Source: CAZUZD01 sp964624465 (GTDB lineage: Bacteria > Planctomycetota > Planctomycetia > Isosphaerales > Isosphaeraceae). Taken from it: a DNA stretch of 42,975 nt. The notes beneath the pieces are model-generated. The model was not told the origin of the DNA and did not search any database. It was given only the letters and a program-made list of their open reading frames with translations. The position numbers and the translations under genes were made by a program. Below, piece by piece: positions 30,011-38,352 of this stretch (its first letter is position 1; the number at the start of each line of letters is the position of its first letter). Location: NCBI GenBank assembly GCA_964624465.1, contig CAZUZD010000016.1, forward strand, positions 1 through 42,975, read 5' to 3'.

Positions 30011-30709
30011 ATGACCCCCACCTACGCCCCCGGACCGACCCCGAACACCGTCCGGGCCGCCGACGGCACGGTCCTGACCGCACCGGAGGGCTGGGCGCTC
30101 CTCCCGCCGGGAGACGCCGGGCTCACCCGCCGAGTCAAGGCCGCCGGGGAGCACTGGGTGGTCCAGGAGAAGGTGGGCCGGAGGACGTTTTCCAGGGGCG
30201 TGTGGGCACCGGCAGCGACGATACAGAGGCTCTGTGCGGAACTCGAAGCCGAGCGGTCCACCGACGCTTACGCCAAGCGGCAGGAGGCCGCCACCCGACG
30301 ACGTGAGGAGGCCCAGGCCGGGTACGTCGAGGACTTCCACGGGGCGGTGGTGGCGTTTCTGGCCTTCCATCCCGACCACGCCGACCTCGCCGATCGGCTG
30401 GCCCGTGCCGTCACCGAGCACGCCACGCCGGTCGGCAGCGGCACGGTCGCCAGGACGGAACGAATCCCGATCGAGCAGAGGGCCGAGGCCGCCGTGATCG
30501 CCTGGATGCGGCATCAGACCACCGGCTACGACGGCATGGCGGTCCCGAGGGTCAAGGGGAAGCGGCGGGAGGTCCGGCGGATGCTCGCCCGGCGATCCCA
30601 GGAGTTGTTGCAGCGATATCGCCGGGGAGATCCTATCGGGGAGGATTGCCCCCTGAAGGCGGCGTTTGAGGAAGAGTCGTTTGATCTCGATCGAAGATTG
30701 AGCGGGTGA
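30011..30709 (+). CDS. DUF2293 domain protein
   Basis: 232 aa. The C-terminal segment ERIPIEQRAEAAVIAWMRHQ, then TTGYDGMAVPRVKGKRREVR and RMLARRSQELLQRYR is the DUF2293 pattern, a short basic helical domain of unknown function, common in planctomycetes. The N-terminal half has a WALLPPGDAGLTRRVKAAG.. segment and a long charged helix (ELEAERSTDAYAKRQEAATR). The basic C-terminus suggests nucleic-acid binding. It ends 14 bases before the first HNH gene, so the two may be co-transcribed. Confidence 0.7.
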   Translation: MTPTYAPGPTPNTVRAADGTVLTAPEGWALLPPGDAGLTRRVKAAGEHWVVQEKVGRRTFSRGVWAPAATIQRLCAELEAERSTDAYAKRQEAATRRREEAQAGYVEDFHGAVVAFLAFHPDHADLADRLARAVTEHATPVGSGTVARTERIPIEQRAEAAVIAWMRHQTTGYDGMAVPRVKGKRREVRRMLARRSQELLQRYRRGDPIGEDCPLKAAFEEESFDLDRRLSG

Positions 30710-30723
30710 ACTTTGGAGTAGCG

Positions 30724-31524
30724 ATGCGTGACGATTTCCCCCGAGCGACGATCGAAGTCCTTGCCAAGAGGGTCGGGCAGCGCTGCTCGAACCCCTCGTG
30801 CCGGAAGGCCACAAGCGGCCCCCACAGCGAGCCGTCGAGGTCCGTCCTGGTCGGCATTGCGGCCCACATTAGGGCCGCATCCCCCGGCGGCCCTAGATAC
30901 GACCCTTCCATGAGTTCGGATGACCGCAAGGGCATCGTGAACGGCGTCTGGCTCTGCCAGTCCTGCGCCAAGCTCGTGGACAACGACGAGGCGAGGTACA
31001 CGGAAGATCTGCTCCTGCGGTGGAGGCGGGACGCCGAGCAGGAGGCCCTGCGGGAGATCGAGTCCGCTTCGGGTGGAACAGGCCCCTCCGACGTTGACGC
31101 CCTGAAGGAGTACAGCGCCCAGTTCGCCCGGGCGGCGCTACAGGATGCGCTGAACAGGTGCGGGAGCTACAAGAAGTTCGCCGTGTCGCTTTGCGACCTG
31201 ATCAGCCTCCTGAACACGGGGACTGTCCAAGGTCGGACGCTTACCAAGCGGCGGGCCGACATCGACAACCCTTCGTGGCGGATGTCACTCGAAGCCCTCT
31301 ACCACGAGTTGAGGGAGTTGCGTAGCCTCTACACGTCGCACGTCAGGTCCGGTGAGATCGACGAGGAGAGATGCACCTGCGGGTTCCGGCAGCACTCGAT
31401 GTACCACGACTTCGAGGCGAAGAAGCAGTCGGTGATCGACCAACTCAACGCCGTCTTGACGGAGGCCAACCTGCCGGCGATCCGGGGCGTTTGGGGCCGG
31501 GCGAATGAGGCCGATCAGCACTGA
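30724..31524 (+). CDS. HNH endonuclease-like protein 1
   Basis: 266 aa. The N-terminal about 115 residues form an HNH-type module: RVGQRCSNPSCRKATSGPHS with paired cysteines, VGIAAHIRAASPGGPRYDPS with the first His, and RKGIVNGVWLCQSCAKLVDN with the Asn and a second cysteine pair. The rest is a helical domain (YSAQFARAALQDALNRCGSY, LRSLYTSHVRSGEIDEERCT). The start follows GGAG. The N-terminal module is closely similar to that of the protein at 32418-33188, while the C-terminal parts differ, the plan of a nuclease effector with exchangeable sensor. The exact target is unknown. Confidence 0.75.
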   Translation: MRDDFPRATIEVLAKRVGQRCSNPSCRKATSGPHSEPSRSVLVGIAAHIRAASPGGPRYDPSMSSDDRKGIVNGVWLCQSCAKLVDNDEARYTEDLLLRWRRDAEQEALREIESASGGTGPSDVDALKEYSAQFARAALQDALNRCGSYKKFAVSLCDLISLLNTGTVQGRTLTKRRADIDNPSWRMSLEALYHELRELRSLYTSHVRSGEIDEERCTCGFRQHSMYHDFEAKKQSVIDQLNAVLTEANLPAIRGVWGRANEADQH

Positions 31525-31606
31525 GCCAGCAGCATTTATCCAACCTTCCCGTGCTCCCGTTGTGTCCCAGATGGAAGGACTTCTTGCGACAAGGGGACCG
31601 CACCCA

Positions 31607-32356
31607 ATGGCAACGGTTTCGGTGGTGGCTCGGCTCCTGGGCGTAGAGCCGGTCAAGGTGAAGCGATGGGCGGAGCAGTTCGCCGAGTACCTGAGCCTGA
31701 CCGCACGACCGGCCAAGGGCCGGGAGCGCCAGTTCACCGAAGCCGACTTGCGAGTGCTGGCGGTCGTCGGCGAGCATCTGGAGTTGGGCAACGACGAGGA
31801 CGACGTTCACTACGCCCTCAAGAGTGGGCGTCAGTACGACGAGCCGCTGCTCGAACTCGCACGCCTGAACAGCCCGCTCTTCCAGGAGCCGCCGGAGGAG
31901 ATGGATGATACGTGGCGGCACGGGTCACTTATCGGGGGGATGGCCTGCCGTGATTTGCCCCAGGTGGCGAGGGCCTACAAGCTGGCGGCGGACGAGCTTC
32001 TGGAGCAAGCCCTATCGAAGTATGAGCCGCACGAACTGGACTATCCAGTCCTCTTCCTCTACCGGCACACCGTCGAGGTCTTCCTCAAGGCGGCGCTGGA
32101 CGACCCGCCCGAACACCACGACCTGAGCCGGCTCATCCAATTGCTCGAAGCCGAGAGCGGCAAGAAGATCGCTGGGTGGGTCCGGGACCGGCTGTGGGAC
32201 TTCCACCGGATCGACAAGATGGCGGCGCTGTTCCGTTATGCCGACCCGCCTGCGGACGGTGAACTCTGGATCGACTTCCACCAGCTTCAGGCCGTGATCG
32301 ACAAGCTGGTGCAGGCCATCGAGGAGTACATTGAGCAGAAGCGGCAGTCAGGATAG
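31607..32356 (+). CDS. MerR-HTH plus HEPN-like protein
   Basis: 249 aa from ATG 31607, where the MerR-type helix-turn-helix begins (MATVSVVARLLGVEPVKVKR, REFTEADLRVLAVVGEHLEL-like). In-frame ATGs at 31505 and 31571 would extend it by 34 or 12 residues; 31505 overlaps the HNH gene by 20 bases. The C-terminal half (AYKLAADELLEQALSKYEPH, LDYPVLFLYRHTVEVFLKAA, HHDLSRLIQLLE) resembles a HEPN-like helical domain, a fold used by RNases in toxin-antitoxin and abortive infection systems. It lies between two related HNH genes. The R-x4-6-H HEPN catalytic motif is not clear, so activity is not claimed. Confidence 0.6.
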   Translation: MATVSVVARLLGVEPVKVKRWAEQFAEYLSLTARPAKGRERQFTEADLRVLAVVGEHLELGNDEDDVHYALKSGRQYDEPLLELARLNSPLFQEPPEEMDDTWRHGSLIGGMACRDLPQVARAYKLAADELLEQALSKYEPHELDYPVLFLYRHTVEVFLKAALDDPPEHHDLSRLIQLLEAESGKKIAGWVRDRLWDFHRIDKMAALFRYADPPADGELWIDFHQLQAVIDKLVQAIEEYIEQKRQSG

Positions 32357-32417
32357 GCCCGGCGTTGCGACTCCGCATGACGAGCCGCATTAGAACACCG
32401 ATAAATCTGGTGACTCG

Positions 32418-33188
32418 ATGCGAGACGACTTCCCGAAACGCACGATCGACACCCTCGCCAAGCGGGTCGGCCAGCGCTGCTCCAACCCGGACTGCCACCG
32501 GCCGACAAGCGGCCCACACACCGAGCCGTCGAAGTCCGTAGTCGTCGGTGTGGCGGCCCACATCACCGCTGCCTCGGCGGGCGGCCCCCGCTACGATGCC
32601 GGGCTGACGCCGGAGCAACGCCGATCGATCGCCAACGGCATCTGGCTCTGCCAGACGTGCGCCAAGCTGGTGGACAGCGATCACCCCAGGTTTTCGACCG
32701 GCCTACTCCGCAGCTGGAAACATCAGGCTGAGGAGGACGTGACACGACGGATCGGTTCTCGGACCGGCCTATCGGGAGTGGAACCTGCGGGGGGACACTC
32801 GATCCGATTCGCCGTGAATGACTGGAAGGTCTGGCGTCATGAGGGGAACCGCCCCGGCGATGTACTCGTCTTCGTCAGCCCGTGGGCGGGCGGTGACATC
32901 CGCTTCTCGTGCAAGATCCGCCTCCGCAACGACCTGGAGTCGGAGGAGCAACTGCACCGGCTGAGGATCGAGTTCCGCAAGGGCGACCTCCTCGTCCATT
33001 CGGACGAGTACGCCTTCGGCGACGAAGAGGTCACGCTCCCGCCGAGAAAGTGGATCTCGTTGGACGTGAGCCACGGGCTCCATGACGAGCTGATCTTCGC
33101 CAAGTCCGAGAGCATCTGGTTCACGGCCGAGACTGTCGGTGACAACGTGAAGCTCACCTGGCGACTTGCGGGGCTGGGCAACGACTGA
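32418..33188 (+). CDS. HNH endonuclease-like protein 2
   Basis: 256 aa. Residues 1-110 (RVGQRCSNPDCHRPTSGPHT, VGVAAHITAASAGGPRYDAG, RRSIANGIWLCQTCAKLVDS) repeat the HNH module of the gene at 30724-31524 almost residue for residue in the core. From about residue 120 the C-terminus is different: strand-rich, with IRFAVNDWKVWRHEGNRPGD, GGDIRFSCKIRLRNDLESEE and ENVKLTWRLAG-like ends, like a beta-sandwich. So one nuclease module is joined to two unlike partners. It ends ten bases before tcmP. Confidence 0.75.
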   Translation: MRDDFPKRTIDTLAKRVGQRCSNPDCHRPTSGPHTEPSKSVVVGVAAHITAASAGGPRYDAGLTPEQRRSIANGIWLCQTCAKLVDSDHPRFSTGLLRSWKHQAEEDVTRRIGSRTGLSGVEPAGGHSIRFAVNDWKVWRHEGNRPGDVLVFVSPWAGGDIRFSCKIRLRNDLESEEQLHRLRIEFRKGDLLVHSDEYAFGDEEVTLPPRKWISLDVSHGLHDELIFAKSESIWFTAETVGDNVKLTWRLAGLGND

Positions 33189-33198
33189 GGGCTTCGTC

Positions 33199-34362
33199 AT
33201 GGGCGACTTCTTCGGCAAGAAGCGGTACTGGTCCAGGTACAAGGACTTCATCCTCGCCTACTACCTCGAACCCTACATCCCCAAGGTCAACACCCTGAAG
33301 CGGCCAATCCTGGTGGTCGATTGCTTCGCCGGGCGGGGGGAGTTCGGCGACGGTCAGCCCGGCTCGCCGGTCATCATCGCCTCGGCCATCGACAAGTGGC
33401 GGGCCAGGGGTGTCCCGATCCGGGGCCTGTTCATCGAGGCCGACCCCGACAACCACCGCCACCTCGCCGGGGTGCTCGGGAGGTGCGGCGAGGACGCTGA
33501 GGCCCGGACCGGCACCTTCGACGAGCACCTCCCCGAGATCGCCCGCCTGGCCCGCCACAACACCGTCTTCCTGTACGTCGATCCCTACAGCGTCCGGGGC
33601 CTGGTCTTCGACCGGATGAAGGCGGTCTACGACCAGATCCGCACGTCCAGTTCGAGCGTCGAGGTGCTGCTGAATTTCAACTCGGCCACCTTCATGCGGT
33701 GGGCGCTGGCGGCCTTGCAGCGGCACCAGGACATCCCAGCCGTGAACGCCGACGAGCCGCTCGACCAGCTGGAGGACGACTCGTGCGGCCCCGTGGAACT
33801 GGCCACGCTCGACGCCATCGCCGGGGGCGACTACTGGCGGGCGATCGCCCTCGACCCGGACCTCGACTTCCCCAGGAAGCTCGACCGCCTCACCTCGGAG
33901 TACATGGGGCGGATGCTGCCGTCCTTCCGGTACGTCGCCTGCTGCGAGATCAAGGCGAAGTACCACCACCGGGTGCCGAAGTACCACCTGATCTATGCGA
34001 CCCGCCACGAGGACGGCCTGGAGCTGATCAACGACGCCATGTGCAAGGCCCGGCGTGAGTTCCTCGGGGCCGAGTTCTCGAAGGGGATGCTCTTCGACCT
34101 CACCCCCGAGGAGGAGGTGCCCGACCTCTCCGAGTTGCGGAAGGGCCTGCTCGCCATGGTCCTCGAAGCTGGTCCACTCTCCCGGAAGGCCCTCCGACTC
34201 AAGGGCCTCCTCGCCCACTTCGGCCGGCACGAGGTCAAGGACTACAACACGGCCATCGGCGACCTGCTCAAGGCGGGCACGCTCTACAGCGACACCGGCA
34301 AGGCCCGCATCAACGACGACGTGCTCCTGGCCCGTGAGCCGTTCAACCCGTCGAGGCCCTGA
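33199..34362 (+). CDS. tcmP: Three-Cys-motif partner protein TcmP
   Basis: 387 aa starting MGDFFGKKRYWSRYKDFILA, then YYLEPYIPKVNTLKRPILVV and VDCFAGRGEFGDGQPGSPVI. The DCFAGRG glycine loop resembles a Rossmann-type SAM-binding site. VFLYVDPYSVRGLVF and RHEDGLELINDAMCKARREF are typical of TcmP, named for its pairing with a three-Cys-motif protein. It is convergent with that partner (34343-35206), their ends overlapping by 20 bases. Function of the pair is not established; association with defence islands is common. ATG 33199 follows GAGGG. Confidence 0.85.
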   Translation: MGDFFGKKRYWSRYKDFILAYYLEPYIPKVNTLKRPILVVDCFAGRGEFGDGQPGSPVIIASAIDKWRARGVPIRGLFIEADPDNHRHLAGVLGRCGEDAEARTGTFDEHLPEIARLARHNTVFLYVDPYSVRGLVFDRMKAVYDQIRTSSSSVEVLLNFNSATFMRWALAALQRHQDIPAVNADEPLDQLEDDSCGPVELATLDAIAGGDYWRAIALDPDLDFPRKLDRLTSEYMGRMLPSFRYVACCEIKAKYHHRVPKYHLIYATRHEDGLELINDAMCKARREFLGAEFSKGMLFDLTPEEEVPDLSELRKGLLAMVLEAGPLSRKALRLKGLLAHFGRHEVKDYNTAIGDLLKAGTLYSDTGKARINDDVLLAREPFNPSRP

Positions 34363-35206
34363 CCGCCACCGAGGCGGCGGGGAACTGGCGAACTCTCAAT
34401 CGTTCGGGCCACTCGGCCCAGTCGCCGGCATGTCCGTCGGCGAATGCCAGCCGCCGCCCGTCCTCGACGACGTGGGAGCCGAGCTGCTTCAGGAAGTACG
34501 GCACTTCGTGATCGCCACACCGGTCGAGAAGCGACTCGGCCCAGGCGATGTCGAAGGCCCTGGCGCTACGGCCCGACTCGCCCCCCTGGATCACCCAATC
34601 GATCCTCGGGAGCCACTTCCCCAAGTCGATGGCCTCGATTTGGGGCTCGACGGAGAGGAACCGGACTGTCCGCTCGTCGCCGACCCGGACGAGGTGCTTG
34701 ATGCGGCTCGTGGTCGTCTGCGACGTGACGCTGGTCCCTGCCCAGAGGTTCTCGGGCCAGGCGATGCCTCCCTCCTCCAGCCAGCGGGAGAACTTCGCCA
34801 TCCGGTCGGGCCGCTTGGTCAGCCAGAGCCAGCGGTGTCGGAGCCCACGATCTCCGGCCACGTTCAGGACCATCTCGTCCCGGAGGAACTCGAACGGCAC
34901 CGCCGCCGACAGCGAGTCGCTCATGTCGCTGACGAAGATCAGGCGGGGCATCCCGTCGAGCCAGGTCTTGTCGGCCCGCCGCTTCCCCGCCAGGTCCGAC
35001 CAGCTGCACGCCTCGGCGACCCGGCCGGGGAAGAGGGTGACCTCCTCGAACCGGGGCGCATAGCCGGGCGTCACACCGCCGAAGCGGACGTGGAGCGCCC
35101 CTGCGTAGCAGGTCTTCCGCAACGCCCCCCAGATCTCGCAGCCGTCGCAGCCCATGGTCGGGTTGACGGTCGAGTCGCACCACTGGATCTTCGTCTTCAG
35201 GCTCAT
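34343..35206 (-). CDS. Gp37/Gp68-family three-Cys-motif protein
   Basis: 287 aa (290 if ATG 35215 is used). The N-terminal TKIQWCDSTVNPTMGCDGCE then KTCYAGALHVRF carries the three-cysteine motif of the phage Gp37/Gp68 (DUF5131) family. MPRLIFVSDMSDSLSAAVPF, HRWLWLTKRPDRMAKFSRWL, RFLSVEPQIEAIDLGKWLPR and DWVIQGGESGRSARAFDIAW are its other conserved blocks, like a TIM barrel with an Fe-S-type Cys cluster. It is the partner of TcmP, with tail-to-tail overlap. Whether it is a radical-SAM-like enzyme is unproven. GAGGAG supports a start near 35206-35215. Confidence 0.85.
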   Translation of the reverse strand: MSLKTKIQWCDSTVNPTMGCDGCEIWGALRKTCYAGALHVRFGGVTPGYAPRFEEVTLFPGRVAEACSWSDLAGKRRADKTWLDGMPRLIFVSDMSDSLSAAVPFEFLRDEMVLNVAGDRGLRHRWLWLTKRPDRMAKFSRWLEEGGIAWPENLWAGTSVTSQTTTSRIKHLVRVGDERTVRFLSVEPQIEAIDLGKWLPRIDWVIQGGESGRSARAFDIAWAESLLDRCGDHEVPYFLKQLGSHVVEDGRRLAFADGHAGDWAEWPERLRVRQFPAASVAVRASTG

Positions 35207-35289
35207 GAAACTCATCTCTCCTCGATGGTGTACGTTTTACCAGAATGCCCACGGCCGGTCCATCTCGCCGTGGGCGGCTGCTGGGGCAT

Positions 35290-36474
35290 TCACGCCACGG
35301 CGGACGGCCTCTCGGGCAGGGCGTCGAACCGAGCCCGCCAATCGGGCGACAGGCGGCCCAGGGCCGAGGGGAAGTCGCCCTCGGGCCTCCGGGTGACGGC
35401 CGTCCAGACCTTGACCACGCCCGCCTGGGATGGCCGCTTGAAATCCTCGGTGTCCTCGATCAGTTCGTGGAGTTCGACGACCTCCGGGTCGAGGGGCGGC
35501 ACATCGGCGGCGGACCGCTTGTCCGGGAGGGCCTGATATCGCCCCTGCCACTCCTCGGGCAATTCCTTCAGGCGGTCGTAGAACGCCGTCTTCCTCTTGC
35601 CACTGGCCTCCATCCAGCCCTCGGCCACCGACTCCTTGGTCCCCCCGGCCTCGGAGGCGGCGTCGATGAGGTCCGAGATCCGCTCCTGCTCCAGGTGCTT
35701 GCGATCCTCTCGGGTGGACGCCTGGGCCGGGGTGTAATGGTCCTGCATGCTCGACACGACGAGTTGCCGCCAGTGGACCTTCACCTCGCCCCGCTTCCAC
35801 TGGGTGTAGTCGCTGACGGCGTGCTTCAGCAGCCGCAGGTCGAGCTGCTGGTGGGAGTGCTCGCACTCGGCGATGACGAACTCGCAGATCTCCCGACGCT
35901 CCTCCAGGTCCACATCGGGGGATTCCTCGGCCTCGGCCAGGTGGCGAAGCATCGCCGCCAGCTCGCTCGGGGTGGGCCGGAAGTGGTACGTGCGTATCCG
36001 CCCCTGCAAGGCCCGGAGGACCGGCATATTCGCCAGCCGGACGTTGTTCGTGATGATGACGCTGCCGGTGAACTGGCACCGCTCACTGGTCCTCGACTTG
36101 ACGTTCGTGATGGTCCTGACGTTCCTCCCGGTCGCCGGGTCGAGCCGCCCGTCCCCGCAGAGGTGCAGGAGGATCTGCTGGGCGGCGAGTTCCTTCACCA
36201 GGGTCGGGTCGTCGTCGATGAAGAGCACCGCATCCGGGTTGTCCCTCGCCATCTCGAAGAGGCCGACCGGTGAGCACTTCCCCTCCAGCTTGCGGAATGC
36301 CCGGTCTTTCGCCAGGGCCAGGGTCGCCTCGATGTTCCAGCTCTTGCCCACGCCGGTCTCGCCCCACACATACAGGCCCGTGTGCCTGCGGTTGACGATC
36401 CCGGTGGTCCGATCGACGACCATCTGCTGCTTCTGCCTGTAGCTGTCGAGGTGCTGCCGGTCCGTGTCCTTCAT
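35290..36474 (-). CDS. AAA+ ATPase of element type
   Basis: 394 aa starting MKDTDRQHLDSYRQKQQMVV. Walker A GETGVGKS lies at residues 38-45 (YVWGETGVGKSWNIEATLAL), Walker B with DDD near 81-90 (AVLFIDDDPTLV), and the sensor-like SVIITNNVRLANMPVLRALQ near 145, then a GRIRTYHF stretch. The C-terminal half is helical and charged, with a repeated W-P.R-like pattern (EEWQGRYQALPDKRSA, PDWRARFDALPERPSA), probably two copies of one small motif. It resembles helicase-loader or replication ATPases of plasmids and phages. GGAG precedes ATG 36474. Confidence 0.75.
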   Translation of the reverse strand: MKDTDRQHLDSYRQKQQMVVDRTTGIVNRRHTGLYVWGETGVGKSWNIEATLALAKDRAFRKLEGKCSPVGLFEMARDNPDAVLFIDDDPTLVKELAAQQILLHLCGDGRLDPATGRNVRTITNVKSRTSERCQFTGSVIITNNVRLANMPVLRALQGRIRTYHFRPTPSELAAMLRHLAEAEESPDVDLEERREICEFVIAECEHSHQQLDLRLLKHAVSDYTQWKRGEVKVHWRQLVVSSMQDHYTPAQASTREDRKHLEQERISDLIDAASEAGGTKESVAEGWMEASGKRKTAFYDRLKELPEEWQGRYQALPDKRSAADVPPLDPEVVELHELIEDTEDFKRPSQAGVVKVWTAVTRRPEGDFPSALGRLSPDWRARFDALPERPSAVA

Positions 36475-36733
36475 GATTCGCTCCATTTGATGTCGGAAAA
36501 CCGGAAAGTCGAAGTGACAAGGAGTCCTCCACCCGGCTCTCCGTGAAGTGTGGAAGAGGCGGCCTTGATGGAACCGCCTTGGGACGAGTCGGGCCACGGG
36601 CGACCCGTGGCCCGGCAACCTTCAGTTCGTGTCGGAGCCCTGCTGTCCGCAGCACTCGCACGAGTGCTCCCCATCGACGATCAGGAGTTGTTCCACGTCG
36701 TAGTGGTCTTCCTGTCAGTTGCCCGTAAAGCCT
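36475..36733. other. Intergenic region with hairpins and possible frameshifted small ORF
   Basis: Perfect arms GGGCCACGGG (36591-36600) and CCCGTGGCCC (36604-36613) with a 3-base loop, plus an AGGCGG/CCGCCT hairpin just below, look like terminator or processing structures for the minus-strand genes above. An ATG at 36737 overlaps the stop of the 86-aa gene (ATGA), but its frame closes after 18 codons. A second frame here reads EDHYDVEQLLIVDGEHSCEC to a stop at 36622, so a frameshifted small Cys protein is possible. Confidence 0.45.
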
Positions 36734-36737
36734 TCAT
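36622..36737 (-). pseudogene. Possible frameshifted small Cys peptide
   Basis: The ATG at 36737 (GAGG just upstream, overlapping the preceding stop) gives MKALRATDRKTTTTWNNS and stops at 36681. In another frame the same bases read QEDHYDVEQLLIVDGEHSCE.., ending at 36622 with CECCGQQGSDTN. One single-base shift would join MKALRAT to the second reading and give a roughly 38-aa Cys protein. This may be a decayed or programmed-frameshift gene, a sequencing error, or chance. The CECC recalls the small protein at 5669-5887. Confidence 0.25.
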
Positions 36738-36994
36738 GGTTTCCTCTTTTTCTTTCTCCTCTTTTTTGCGGCTTGTTTCTTGAGAATCCGTGCGCAGTGC
36801 ATGCACACGCTGAGCAGATCCTCCACATCTACAAAGGGGTACTGCTGGCAGCACGTCGGACACAGCCAGTCGTGATCCACCTCTGGATCGCAGCTAGCTA
36901 CAGGACACCATGTCTTAGATCGGTCGGCCAAGAGGTGCCTGCAAAGGATCACTCCGGGGGCGTACTGGTGATCGCCACACTTGATAAGCGGCAT
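36734..36994 (-). CDS. Small Cys-rich protein, 86 aa
   Basis: Starts MPLIKCGDHQYAPGVILCRH, then HLLADRSKTWCPVASCDPEV and DHDWLCPTCCQQYPFVDVED. Several cysteines and histidines (CGDH, CRH, CPTC, CMHC) are spaced as in zinc-binding proteins, with a lysine-rich tail (KKQAAKKRRKKKRKP). I know this pattern from unannotated proteins in many bacterial genomes. An upstream extension to 37033 is possible. Function unknown. Confidence 0.65.
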   Translation of the reverse strand: MPLIKCGDHQYAPGVILCRHLLADRSKTWCPVASCDPEVDHDWLCPTCCQQYPFVDVEDLLSVCMHCARILKKQAAKKRRKKKRKP

Positions 36995-37093
36995 GTATTC
37001 TTCTCGCTTTCTGTTGGAAAACCAAACCGGCACGAATCGTCGTGCGGGACGAGATCGCCATCGTCTCGACGGACTGATGCGGAGGTCCCGTTT

Positions 37094-37474
37094 TCACCCG
37101 AGGGACTTCCGCAGTTCCTCCGGGCACTCGTCCTCCGGGCTCGTGGGAATGCCACTCTCTCTCCCTCGGAACCAGTCCTGGAACGTCTGGATGTTGCCTC
37201 CGCAGAACCGGCGTATCGGCAGGTCACCCATTGCTGCGGAGAACTTCAACGCCTTGGCCTGGGCCTTCTCGACCAGCTTGAGGGCATCTCCCCGAGTGCG
37301 TGACGATCGGATGCCGTGACCGGGATCATCCCAGCAGGTGTGGCACCTACCCCGTTCCTCGCCGGGGACGGTCATGACGACGGCCCCCCAACGCTGGGCA
37401 ACGCCCACCACCTCGCCCCGGACCACCCAGGCACGATGCACGACCGTCCCCTCCGGGACTTGCGAACCAGGCAT
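37094..37474 (-). CDS. Unknown protein, 126 aa
   Basis: Starts MPGSQVPEGTVVHRAWVVRG, then EVVGVAQRWGAVVMTVPGEE. GRCHTCWDDPGHGIRSSRTR and a lysine-rich ALKLVEKAQAKALKFSAAMG helix are the notable parts. ATG 37474 follows GGAGAG. No domain recognised. Confidence 0.55.
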   Translation of the reverse strand: MPGSQVPEGTVVHRAWVVRGEVVGVAQRWGAVVMTVPGEERGRCHTCWDDPGHGIRSSRTRGDALKLVEKAQAKALKFSAAMGDLPIRRFCGGNIQTFQDWFRGRESGIPTSPEDECPEELRKSLG

Positions 37475-37861
37475 GGCTGCTCTCCTGCCAGCGAAGCGGC
37501 GAAATGACCGCCGGGGGCGGCATCGCCGTCCGCTGCGACTGGGAAAATGAGTTGACGAAGATCGATCGCCCTGTTGAGAGCGGATCGCCATCGCTATTGC
37601 GGGCTCGTCGCCGAGGCCCGAACCCTGCGAATCTCACTAGCAGGGCCGCACCGGCTTCCGTGCTCAGTGCGATGAGAGCAACATACACGAAGATCAATCT
37701 GCGTTCAAGGAGCGGCTATTCGGGCCTCGACGCCTTCTTTTTCGCCGACGGCGAGCGGCCGATTTGATCAGCACCGATCTCGGCTGTATCCTCCTGGCCA
37801 CGACGATTTCGATCACAAAGATGAGACGACTTCTACTACATATCAGTCAGGAGGACTCACA
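37475..37861. other. Intergenic region upstream of excisionase-like gene
   Basis: About 390 bases with no credible gene; the short reading frames are arginine/serine-rich and unconvincing. It should hold the promoters of the minus-strand gene ending at 37094 and of the plus-strand gene at 37862. I do not see a confident sigma-70 pair. The last 60 bases are lower in GC and end in an AGGAGG. Confidence 0.4.
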
Positions 37862-38248
37862 ATGCAGCAGTACTACACCCTCAGCGACGTGGTGAAGATT
37901 TTGGGCCTCAAACCACACGTCATCACCTACGCCATCACGAGCGGACATCTCCCCGAGCCGCCCGTCCGGGTCGGCAACAAGCGGATCTTCACCGAGGAGG
38001 ACGTGGAGCGGATGGCCCTCCACTTCCACGTCAGGCCGGATTGGAAGAACCGTCATGTCGGTGATGCGACCGAACTCCAGCAGGTCGTGGACGTGAAGGG
38101 TTTGGGGCTGAAAGTGCCGTTCTCGGTGGAGTCGATCGGCCCTACCGACCACGAGGTGAGGGATGGGGACGGCGATGTCTTCTGCCGTGTCCCGAGCAGG
38201 GCCAAGGGGCTCGTCATAGCGGGTTTGTTGGAATCGGCGTGCGGCTGA
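37862..38248 (+). CDS. MerR/excisionase-like HTH protein
   Basis: 128 aa. MQQYYTLSDVVKILGLKPHV then ITYAITSGHLPEPPVRVGNK and RIFTEEDVERMALHFHV form a MerR-type winged helix, as used by excisionases and small element regulators. The C-terminal part (VPFSVESIGPTDHEVRDGDG, PSRAKGLVIAGLLESACG) is unknown. AGGAGG eight bases upstream supports the start. It precedes the primase-helicase and a strong hairpin, so it may control it. No integrase gene is visible in the window. Confidence 0.7.
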   Translation: MQQYYTLSDVVKILGLKPHVITYAITSGHLPEPPVRVGNKRIFTEEDVERMALHFHVRPDWKNRHVGDATELQQVVDVKGLGLKVPFSVESIGPTDHEVRDGDGDVFCRVPSRAKGLVIAGLLESACG

Positions 38249-38290
38249 GCGACGGTCCTTGCCCCACCACTTTTGTACTCCCCAACGAGA

Positions 38291-38322
38291 ACCGCCCGGC
38301 CGGGTGACGCCGGCCGGGCGGT
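38291..38322 (+). terminator. 13-bp hairpin between HTH and primase genes
   Basis: Perfect arms ACCGCCCGGCCGG (38291-38303) and CCGGCCGGGCGGT (38310-38322) with a 6-base loop, 43 bases after the stop of the HTH gene and 30 before the primase start. No T tract follows. It could terminate the HTH transcript, or act in the primase leader. Confidence 0.55.
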
Positions 38323-38352
38323 GCAGAGATACAGATCAGGAAAAAATAGTAC

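Noticed and set aside
34830..34840. Near-match to the box (GACACCGCTGG) inside the Gp37/Gp68 gene
   Set aside because: One mismatch, inside coding sequence, no hairpin and no start downstream; likely chance.
37504..37767. Plus-strand 87-aa ORF in the intergenic region
   Set aside because: No Shine-Dalgarno, arginine/serine-rich, overlaps equally open frames on the other strand.
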